Shown piece by piece: positions 32,658 through 38,695 of a stretch of DNA of 38,695 nt (its first letter is position 1; each line of letters begins with the position of its first letter). The stretch comes from Ignavibacteriota bacterium (GTDB taxonomy: Bacteria; Bacteroidota; Ignavibacteria; UBA10030; SZUA-254), in assembly GCA_025358305.1 (NCBI GenBank), contig JANYJZ010000039.1:1-38695 (forward strand), given 5' to 3'. The translations under genes were made by a program, and so were the position numbers. Under the pieces are notes generated by a model. That model did not search any database. It saw only the letters and a list, made by a program, of their open reading frames with translations, and had not been told where the DNA came from.

Positions 32658-32858
32658 TCAGAGTTGCGTGCCGGCTCCGGCCCGGCGGTGCTGCATGAAG
32701 AGGCTCAGCGCCACTCCGAGACACATGCCGGAACTGAGGAGCAGGAGCACCTCCACAGTTCGGACGTTCTCGAACCCCGTCGAGCGCATCGCTGTCCCGA
32801 GGGTCATGACGAACATGAGGAGAAGCGTGGCGATGCGGCGCTTAAGAAGCTTGTCCAT
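32658..32858 (-). CDS. Small membrane protein, 66 residues
   Basis: A hydrophobic protein with two predicted membrane helices (about 8-24 and 35-54), a basic N-terminus (MDKLLKRR) and a short basic C-terminal tail. There is no recognisable family. A GGGA sequence lies eight to ten bases upstream of the ATG. It is placed 20 bases after the stop of the small lipoprotein gene and 86 bases before the HEMGH peptidase gene, so it probably belongs to the same transcript. It is short, so it remains a probable rather than certain gene. Confidence 0.55.
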   Translation of the reverse strand: MDKLLKRRIATLLLMFVMTLGTAMRSTGFENVRTVEVLLLLSSGMCLGVALSLFMQHRRAGAGTQL

Positions 32859-32878
32859 GCGTTGTGATCCCTACGAGA

Positions 32879-33301
32879 TTAACGGATGCGTGAGTATGTA
32901 TGGATGTAACAGTCGATGCAGAGGTCCGCGAGCCGGAGCGTGTCCGTTCCCTCGAGCGTCACCTCCTGCGGCAGAACCGTGGCCCTATCCGCGTAGTGGA
33001 TGACGTCCGAGAGCCCGCTGTGGAACGGCGTCTGCTCGCGGACGAGCATGAACCGAACAGCACGGACGAGCGTGTCGTTTCTGTACTCCTTGTACATCCC
33101 GTCCGGCAGGAAGACGGCCTTCCGCGTGTACCCCACGGACGCGGGCGTCCGCATGATGCCGGCGATGCCGCCGGTGGAGACGACCCACTGCCACGATCCG
33201 GTGATCTCGGCCGCCACCGGGCCGACGGACGTTGTGTGCGTGCAGCCGGAGAGGGCCGCGACACATCCGACGACCGTCAGAGCGAATACCCATCTGTTCA
33301 T
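32879..33301 (-). CDS. Small lipoprotein, lipocalin-like
   Basis: A 140-residue lipoprotein. The signal sequence ends in the lipobox ALSGC (Cys near residue 20). The mature part begins with ITGSWQWVVSTGG, followed by alternating strands (KAVFLPDGMYKEYRND) and ends with a LCIDCYIHTY cysteine pair. The start of the mature part resembles small lipocalin-like or META-like beta-barrel lipoproteins; the resemblance is weak. The ATG at 33301 has a strong AAAGGAG site eight bases upstream, and a promoter lies at 33345-33375, so it is probably first in a row that continues with the small membrane protein and the HEMGH peptidase. Confidence 0.75.
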   Translation of the reverse strand: MNRWVFALTVVGCVAALSGCTHTTSVGPVAAEITGSWQWVVSTGGIAGIMRTPASVGYTRKAVFLPDGMYKEYRNDTLVRAVRFMLVREQTPFHSGLSDVIHYADRATVLPQEVTLEGTDTLRLADLCIDCYIHTYSRIR

Positions 33302-33344
33302 ATCGTGCACTCCTTTCACCAGAGCGCCTGACCCCCTGTGCAGC

Positions 33345-33375
33345 ACAATGTACCGTAATCCCCAAATTTATGCAA
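33345..33375 (-). promoter_or_regulatory. Promoter for the lipoprotein-peptidase gene row
   Basis: On the minus strand TTG (33375-33373), 20 bases, then TACATTGT (33352-33345). It predicts a leader of about 38 bases that contains the AAAGGAG ribosome-binding site. Confidence 0.55.
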
Positions 33376-33397
33376 ACCTCCCGGGGCCGATAACACG

Positions 33398-33431
33398 AGC
33401 GGGGGACAGGCGTTCCGGCCTGTCCCCCGCT
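33398..33431 (-). terminator. Intrinsic terminator after the M16 gene pair
   Basis: A perfect 14-base-pair stem (arms 33398-33411 and 33418-33431) with a six-base loop, 31 bases beyond the stop of the second M16 gene. The T-tract is poor, but stem length and position fit a terminator that isolates the next promoter (33345-33375). Confidence 0.65.
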
Positions 33432-33462
33432 GCACGAAGGTCTCCTGTGTCGAGGCCGGTCC

Positions 33463-34974
33463 CTATTTCAGGAAGAGGTCGGCGACCGGGACGATCCGGA
33501 TGTTCTCCGGCTTGATATGGAGCGGGAACGCGCTGATCTCCTTGTCCTCGTCGAGGATCGACTGGGCCTTCTCGGTGGCGTACTTCATCGGGCTCGGTGC
33601 GTCGCTTACGAGTGCGTCCTTGAACGACTGGGCGTCCTTCGTGATGATCGCGACCTGCATGTTGTCGTACTGCCAGTGTTTCTTGATGGCGGCGTTGACG
33701 TCCGCGAGCGTCAGCTCGTTCATCATCTTCCGGTACGTCTCGAGGTGGCCCGTGCTCATCCCGTAATACGCGTCGTCGATGGCGTAGCCGAGGCGGTCCA
33801 TCGTCGTCTCCGCATAATGCAGGACGTACTTCCGGAGGAAGTTCTTCGTCAGGTCGAACTCGCTCTCGGTCATGCCGTTATCGACGAGGTTCTTGAACTC
33901 CCTGAGCGCGGCGCGGAGCGCGAAGTGCCGGGCCTCGTTCGGGACCGGCCGGATCCAGATCTCGAAGATCTGCTTGCGACGGCCGACGTTCTGCGGCGGG
34001 AGCTGGCGTTGGCCACCGTTCGGGTAGTTCTCGATGTAGGAGTAGTCGCCGTAGTTCAAGCCGCGGCGTTCGCGGATGACCTGGTAGAGGTGGCTGCTCG
34101 AGTTCCGGTGTTCGCCGAGCCAGGAGTTGGCGATCGCCAGCGCGTACCATTCGCGAGAGCCCCGAACGATGTCCATCGGGAAGCCCATGCTGATGGCGGT
34201 CGAGGCGGCCTCCTTCTCCACGAGGGTCACGCGTACGCCCTTCGGCGTGTTCGGCACCGGCGGAGCGGGCGCTTTCGGCGTGCCGGAGGGCAGCGCGCCG
34301 AGGTCGTTCTGGAGCGTCTTGACGAGGGTCGCGTCGTAGCCGCCGCCCAGGCCGATGACGAGATTGTCCTTCGTGTAGTACTCCTTGTAGAACTTCCGGA
34401 TGTCGTCGAGCGTGATGCTCTTGACGCTTGCAATGAGCCCCGCGTCGACGTGCGCGTAGCCCGTTCCGGTGAAGAGTTCCTGGTAGAGCACGGCCTTGCC
34501 GAGCTCCTCGTCGCTGGCGTAGCGCAGGGAGTTCTCGAGGTAGTTCAGCGTCTGGCTCTTGATGCGGTCGAGGTCCTCCTGCTTGAAGGCGGGGGTGAGG
34601 ATCGCGTCGGTGAAGAGCGAGTAGTACTCGCTGAGGTTGTCCTTGTGCGTCCGCCCGGAGAAGACGGTCATCTCCTTCGAGCACGACGCGTTGTAGCCAG
34701 CGGCGAGCGGGTAGAGCTTGCTGATGATCTGCTCGTAGCTGTTCTTCTGGGTTGACCCGTCGGAGAGCATGTCCGCCGTGAGTGCCGCGAGTCCTTCCTT
34801 GCCGACGGGGTCGTTCTGCGAGCCGACCTTGAACCAGATCCGGAACGCGATCGTCGGATCGTTGTTCACCGGCAGGAGGATGAGGTTGTTGTTCGATTCC
34901 ATGTTCTGCGCCTGTAAGGGGAGTACGGAGAATAGTATCGCGAGGGCGATCGTGCAAAAGGCCACGGTCTTCAT
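33463..34974 (-). CDS. M16 family protein, non-catalytic partner
   Basis: A 503-residue secreted protein with a signal peptide of about 22 residues (LPLQAQ). It has the two-lobed M16 fold: an N-terminal half from TIAFRIWFKVGSQNDP, and a C-terminal half with SHLYQVIRERRGLNYGDYSYI, the R/Y motif that binds substrate in M16 partners. The HxxEH zinc motif is absent: the expected position reads GLAALTADML. It should therefore pair with the catalytic subunit encoded directly upstream, as in M16B two-subunit peptidases. The ATG at 34974 shares one base with the upstream TAA (TAATG). Confidence 0.9.
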   Translation of the reverse strand: MKTVAFCTIALAILFSVLPLQAQNMESNNNLILLPVNNDPTIAFRIWFKVGSQNDPVGKEGLAALTADMLSDGSTQKNSYEQIISKLYPLAAGYNASCSKEMTVFSGRTHKDNLSEYYSLFTDAILTPAFKQEDLDRIKSQTLNYLENSLRYASDEELGKAVLYQELFTGTGYAHVDAGLIASVKSITLDDIRKFYKEYYTKDNLVIGLGGGYDATLVKTLQNDLGALPSGTPKAPAPPVPNTPKGVRVTLVEKEAASTAISMGFPMDIVRGSREWYALAIANSWLGEHRNSSSHLYQVIRERRGLNYGDYSYIENYPNGGQRQLPPQNVGRRKQIFEIWIRPVPNEARHFALRAALREFKNLVDNGMTESEFDLTKNFLRKYVLHYAETTMDRLGYAIDDAYYGMSTGHLETYRKMMNELTLADVNAAIKKHWQYDNMQVAIITKDAQSFKDALVSDAPSPMKYATEKAQSILDEDKEISAFPLHIKPENIRIVPVADLFLK

Positions 34975-36305
34975 TATTTGGCTCCTTTCAGAACGACGAC
35001 GGTGCGGCGTTCGGGGACGAAGTACTTTTTGGCGGCGTTCATGACGTCCTGGGCGGTGATGGTGTCGCTCGTCTTATAGAGCTGGTCGACGACGTCGATG
35101 TCGCCCGTGATCGCGACAAAGCGCGCGAGTCCGCCGGCGACGTGGTCGGGCGTGTCGAGCCCCATGAGAAAGTCGTACTTATTCCGCTTCTTGAGGCCCT
35201 CGAGGCGCGCTGCGTCGACGGGAGTCGTCTTGAACGATTCAAGCGTCTTGTAGACCTCGTCCCGGACGTAATTGATGTCCTCTGGGGTCTTCACCATCGA
35301 GTAGATCTCGAAGAGCGGCGTGTCCCGGTTCGGCGGGATGCTCGGGGAGATGAACTGCACCTTCTGCTCCTGGATCACGAGTTTCTTATAAAGGTCGCTG
35401 TTCTCGCCGAAGGCGAGGTCGCCAAGGAGGAGAGCCGCGACAAAATCGCGGTTGTTCGGGTCGAGCGCGTCGCCTTTGTAGGCGATGTCGATGATGGGGA
35501 GGGACTTGCCCGGGTAGGTCACATCGCCGGTGCGTTCGGCGGTCTGCGGCGGCTCCGGCGTCACCTTCGGGGCGACGTACCCCTTCTCCCAGCCGCCGTA
35601 GGATTTTTTGACCCACGCCATGGTCGTAGCGGGGTCGATGTCGCCGCAGATGACGATGACGACGTTCTCCGGGCGGTAGAACCGCTGGAAGAAGGTCTTG
35701 CTGTAGTCGTACGCCTCGGGCATCGCCTTGATGTCCGCTTCGAACCCGATCGTCGTATGCTTGTACGTGTGGACGTCGTAGGCGACGTTCTGCATCTTCT
35801 CGTTGAGGAGGGAGAAGGGCTGCGTGATGCTCTTGCGGTATTCGCCGTAGACGGCGCCCGCCTCGGTCTGGAACGCGGGCTTTGCGTACGAGAGGTGCTG
35901 GAAGCGGTCGGACTCGATCTCGATGACCCGCTCGAGGTCCTCCTTCGCGAAGTTCAGGTGGAACGCGGTGATGTCGTCGGAGGTGTAGGCGTTCGCGTTC
36001 GCGCCGATGCTCGTGACGATGCTGTCGTACACCGCTCCGGGGTAGGTTTTCGTCCCGCGGAACATCATGTGTTCGAAGAAGTGCGCAAACCCGGACTTCC
36101 CGGGCTCGACCTCGTCGCGGCTGCCGGTCCGGACGACGGAATAATACGCGACGATCCCGGGGGTTTCCATCGGGATCATGATGACCTTCAGGCCGTTCGG
36201 CAGCGTTTCTTTTTGCGCCTTGTAGGGGAAGATGTTCTCAGCCATGCTCGTGGTTCCTATACTGATGCACAGAATGCAAAGTAGTGCGGTGATTGATCGG
36301 ACCAT
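34974..36305 (-). CDS. M16 family zinc peptidase, catalytic subunit
   Basis: A 443-residue secreted peptidase. A signal peptide covers about 20 residues. The inverted zinc motif is present in GFAHFFEHMMFRGT (HxxEH), with the third ligand Glu about 75 residues later in EAGAVYGEYRKS. The C-terminal half is present but lacks the R/Y element that the neighbouring gene provides, so a heterodimer is likely. M16 enzymes degrade peptides inside a closed chamber; here in the periplasm. The ATG at 36305 has AAGGAG seven bases upstream. A longer in-frame start at 36365 would add a hydrophilic stretch before the signal peptide and is unlikely. Confidence 0.92.
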   Translation of the reverse strand: MVRSITALLCILCISIGTTSMAENIFPYKAQKETLPNGLKVIMIPMETPGIVAYYSVVRTGSRDEVEPGKSGFAHFFEHMMFRGTKTYPGAVYDSIVTSIGANANAYTSDDITAFHLNFAKEDLERVIEIESDRFQHLSYAKPAFQTEAGAVYGEYRKSITQPFSLLNEKMQNVAYDVHTYKHTTIGFEADIKAMPEAYDYSKTFFQRFYRPENVVIVICGDIDPATTMAWVKKSYGGWEKGYVAPKVTPEPPQTAERTGDVTYPGKSLPIIDIAYKGDALDPNNRDFVAALLLGDLAFGENSDLYKKLVIQEQKVQFISPSIPPNRDTPLFEIYSMVKTPEDINYVRDEVYKTLESFKTTPVDAARLEGLKKRNKYDFLMGLDTPDHVAGGLARFVAITGDIDVVDQLYKTSDTITAQDVMNAAKKYFVPERRTVVVLKGAK

Positions 36306-36358
36306 TGGGGTGCTCCTTCTCTGGATCGATGAATTGTGAAGAACCTGACAGCGGTTGA

Positions 36359-36389
36359 CTAACATAGGAAAAAATCCTCTGACTTTCCA
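36359..36389 (-). promoter_or_regulatory. Candidate promoter for the M16 gene pair
   Basis: On the minus strand TGG (36389-36387), 20 bases, then TATGTTAG (36366-36359). The -33 element is imperfect, but spacing and the -7 element agree with the other promoters here. The leader would be about 50 bases. Confidence 0.35.
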
Positions 36390-36790
36390 GCCCGGAATAA
36401 AAGACCCGCCGCTCCGGGTTCAAGGCCGGTTTCGAGCGGGCGACATCCGCGGCCGAGTACGGTTCAAATTCCTTGCTCGAGGGCCTCGGTGAGGAGGTCG
36501 CCGGTTTTCCAGGTTCAGGAGGTCCCGGCACAGAATCGAGAAAGCCCGGAACATAGAGGAGCAGCGAAATGCCCGCCCGGGCCATACGCTTGGTCATGCG
36601 GTGCTCTATCGGTACTGGATGGTCGGCCGATGAGTATACGGGCACGTGCGGAAAAGGTTGTGGGACGACGGCGCTGCAAACCCTTATAATATCAAGCGGT
36701 TATGAGACCAGTGCGCAACAAAGGGAACGATCCGCCGTAACGCTTGTACAGACCACGATCACGTACGAATTCACCCAAGGAGAACGTCCC
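36390..36790. other. About 400 bases without a convincing gene
   Basis: The interval between the M16 promoter and the repeat-protein gene holds no frame with family resemblance. A 135-codon frame runs through it on the minus strand (36645-36238) but ends inside the M16 gene and is rich in Pro and Ser. TATAAT at 36685-36690 may be part of the promoter of the gene at 36791, although no matching -35/-33 element was found. Two stretches reading GGTTCAA (near 36417 and 36462) recall tRNA T-loops, but no cloverleaf can be drawn. Confidence 0.4.
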
Positions 36791-38632
36791 ATGACCGTCC
36801 GTACCATGTTCCGACATGCCTTCCGCCACTTCGGCGCGATGGCGTCCTGGCTTGCCTGTTCGATTCTCCTCGCCGCCCTCCCCGCCTTCGGCCAGTCCGG
36901 CTCCCCGACGATCGCGGAGCTCAAGGATTTCCGCACCGAGGAGATCAAAGCCGCGGGGTTCACCCTCGCCCATGAGACGCGCGTCCACATCGACGGTCTC
37001 GGCGGCGGGGAGAAGGGCTTCATCGATCGGTGGTTCGGCGACGACGACTACGGACCGGTCCTCTACGCCGGGGGCTGGATCATCAACGCGGCAACGCGGC
37101 AGCCGGTCTGGGAGATGACGTTCGCGAACACGGCGGGCTCGTCCGACCGCAGGCGGTGCGACGACGACGTAACGCTTCCCAAGGGCTCCTACGAGGTCTA
37201 TTATTCGGCGCACGGGTACGAGCGCCGGACGCTCCTGTCGAGCTCCTCGATCAACATCGACCGACGTCCGCATAGCAAACGATCCCGAACCATGAGCGGC
37301 ATCGTCCTCGACGACGGTGACGACCACTACGACCGCATGGTCGAGGAGTTCATGAGCGAGGCAGAGCACTACGGCGTGACGCTCTCGGTGAAGCCCGAGG
37401 ACGCAGCGTCCGTGTCGAAGTTCACGGCGCCGGCGCCGGTGGAACACGCCGTCCTCGAAGCCGACCGGCTCGGTGACAAGGCGCTCATCCGGAAGACCCT
37501 TAGCGTCACCCGGGACGTCACGCTGCACGTGAGCGCCATCGGCGAGGGAAGGGGAAGGGACGACCTCTTCGATCACGGCTGGATCATCCGGACCGACACG
37601 CGCGAGCGTGTCTGGGCGATGACCGAGCATAACACCCGCCGCGCGGGAGGGGCGTCGAAGAACCGCCGGTACGACGGCGATCTCGCCCTGGCGAAGGGGA
37701 CGTACGAGCTCACGTTCGTGACGGACGATTCGCACTCGAACGACGACTGGAACGCCCACCCGCCCTATGACCCGTTCCGGTACGGCATCATCCTCGCCGC
37801 GAAGGACGAGAGCGACCGCGCCGCGGTCACCGTCGGGGCACCGGCTGTGGCCGAGAAGAACTTCCTCGAGCTGACGAAAGTGGGGAACAACGACCTGGTG
37901 AGCAGCGCTTTCACGCTCAAGAACGACGCGAAGATACACGTCTACTGCATCGGCGAACGGGACGGATCCAAGGAGGCGGCCGATTACGGATGGATCGTGG
38001 ACGCCCGGACGCGCAAGCACGTCTGGAGCCTCGACATGCGGAACAGCTACCATGCCGGCGGCGCATCGAAGAATCGCCTGGCCGACGAGATCATCTCGCT
38101 GCCGAAGGGAGACTACGTCGCGTACTACCAGACGGACGGTTCGCACGCCTACGGCGACTGGAACGACGATCCGCCGTACGACGAGGAGCACTGGGGCCTC
38201 ACCCTGAGCGGTGCGGGAGAGCGGTTCGACGCGAAGTCCGTCACCGTGTCGGCGGAAGAGCCTGAGCACGACGTCATCGCGCAGATCATCAAGGCGAAGG
38301 ACAGCAAGCGGCTCTCGAAGAGCTTCACGATCGGCGAGACGAAGAAGGTGAGGGTGTACGCGATCGGCGAAGGCGAGAACCGGGAGATGTTCGACTACGG
38401 CTGGATCGAACGCGCCGGAACCGGCGAAGTGGTCTGGGAGATGACGTACGGGATGACGACGAGGGCGGGCGGCGCGAAGAAGAACCGGATGGTCGACGAG
38501 GTGATCACGCTCGACAAGGGGCAGTACGAACTCCACTACGAGACCGACGGTTCACACGCTTTCAACGACTGGAACGCCGATCCGCCGGAGGACCCGGCGC
38601 ACTGGGGGATCTCGCTCTACCAGGAAGAATAG
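36791..38632 (+). CDS. Secreted protein with four repeats of an unrecognised domain
   Basis: A 613-residue exported protein with a signal peptide ending near residue 35 (LPAFGQ). The rest is four tandem repeats of about 100-140 residues, at about 57-200, 233-338, 372-474 and 510-613. Repeats 2 to 4 share a pattern: an FT or TL strand, V-x-V-x-I-GE, a DYGWI or DHGWI strand, a VW strand, RAGGASKNR, LPKGxYxxxYxTDxSHS, DWNxxPPxD and WGI or WGL at the end. Repeat 1 is degenerate, lacks AGGASKNR and carries insertions. The pattern suggests beta-sandwich domains with a conserved surface, possibly for ligand or metal binding. No catalytic motif and no T9SS sorting domain are seen. The ATG at 36791 has AAGGAG eight bases upstream. 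Confidence 0.82.
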   Translation: MTVRTMFRHAFRHFGAMASWLACSILLAALPAFGQSGSPTIAELKDFRTEEIKAAGFTLAHETRVHIDGLGGGEKGFIDRWFGDDDYGPVLYAGGWIINAATRQPVWEMTFANTAGSSDRRRCDDDVTLPKGSYEVYYSAHGYERRTLLSSSSINIDRRPHSKRSRTMSGIVLDDGDDHYDRMVEEFMSEAEHYGVTLSVKPEDAASVSKFTAPAPVEHAVLEADRLGDKALIRKTLSVTRDVTLHVSAIGEGRGRDDLFDHGWIIRTDTRERVWAMTEHNTRRAGGASKNRRYDGDLALAKGTYELTFVTDDSHSNDDWNAHPPYDPFRYGIILAAKDESDRAAVTVGAPAVAEKNFLELTKVGNNDLVSSAFTLKNDAKIHVYCIGERDGSKEAADYGWIVDARTRKHVWSLDMRNSYHAGGASKNRLADEIISLPKGDYVAYYQTDGSHAYGDWNDDPPYDEEHWGLTLSGAGERFDAKSVTVSAEEPEHDVIAQIIKAKDSKRLSKSFTIGETKKVRVYAIGEGENREMFDYGWIERAGTGEVVWEMTYGMTTRAGGAKKNRMVDEVITLDKGQYELHYETDGSHAFNDWNADPPEDPAHWGISLYQEE

Positions 38633-38663
38633 CGGCGAGCGAAAGAGAAACGGAAATAAAAAA

Positions 38664-38692
38664 AAGCGGCCGTGAGGATCTCACGGCCGCTT
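38664..38692. terminator. Bidirectional intrinsic terminator at the window end
   Basis: A perfect 13-base-pair stem (arms 38664-38676 and 38680-38692) with a three-base loop. It is preceded by a run of A residues, which is a T-tract on the minus strand. It can therefore end the repeat-protein gene from the left and a convergent minus-strand gene beyond the window edge from the right. Confidence 0.78.
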
Positions 38693-38695
38693 CTC

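Noticed and set aside
36410-36480. tRNA-like GGTTCAA stretches
   Set aside because: Stems flanking the putative T-loops do not pair properly and no acceptor stem or anticodon arm can be drawn.
36238-36645. Minus-strand frame of 135 codons upstream of the M16 genes
   Set aside because: It ends inside the M16 catalytic gene, has no ribosome-binding site or recognisable domain, and crosses the likely M16 promoter. I cannot fully exclude a short gene.
36692-38536. A 614-codon minus-strand frame opposite the repeat protein
   Set aside because: The plus-strand product has a signal peptide, a strong ribosome-binding site and regular repeats; the minus frame inherits repetitiveness only from those.

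Overview
The window reads as a chromosomal segment from a GC-rich, Gram-negative, didermic bacterium of the Bacteroidota/Ignavibacteriota (FCB) type. Evidence for this is a secreted protein ending in a type A type IX secretion (T9SS) sorting domain, a TonB-dependent receptor, a Kdo/Lpt lipopolysaccharide operon, M16 and M61 peptidases typical of that group, and promoters of the form TTG-N20-TAnnTT. I see no rRNA, tRNA, CRISPR array, integrase or insertion sequence. Coding density is high and many neighbouring genes overlap by 1-17 bases.

Layout. 1-3.7 kb: start of an unknown minus-strand gene, a histone-deacetylase-family enzyme coupled to a VKOR-like thiol oxidoreductase, a small unknown protein, and a two-gene ABC-2 exporter. 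4.0-9.3 kb, plus strand: a short Rho factor missing its N-terminal helical domain, overlapping an HhH-GPD DNA glycosylase, a membrane-bound SpoIIE/RsbU-type phosphatase, a small unknown protein, and two tandem CDP-alcohol phosphatidyltransferases. 9.3-12.2 kb, minus strand: a UvrD/PcrA-type helicase cut into two genes, with a complete lipoprotein gene of endonuclease/exonuclease/phosphatase-like fold between the halves. 12.3-18.2 kb, minus strand: M28 peptidase, RDD membrane protein, TonB-dependent receptor, ispE. 18.4-21.0 kb: a T9SS-secreted multidomain protein.

21.1-26.8 kb, plus strand: a seven-gene operon kdsA-kdsC-(unknown)-kdsD-lptC-lptA-like-lptB, covering Kdo-8-phosphate synthesis and lipopolysaccharide transport. 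26.9-33.3 kb, minus strand: M61 peptidase, ATP-grasp enzyme, rhomboid protease, HEMGH metallopeptidase, a tiny membrane protein and a small lipoprotein. 33.5-36.3 kb, minus strand: a pair of M16 peptidase-family genes, the first catalytic and the second without the zinc motif. 36.8-38.6 kb, plus strand: a secreted protein made of four repeats of an unrecognised domain, followed by a terminator at the window edge.

The observations most worth following are the split helicase with an embedded lipoprotein gene, the short Rho lacking primary RNA-site residues, the unknown 256-residue protein inside the Kdo/Lpt operon, the four-repeat secreted protein, and a promoter architecture with an exact 20-base spacer found before ten genes, four of which would have very short or no 5' leaders.
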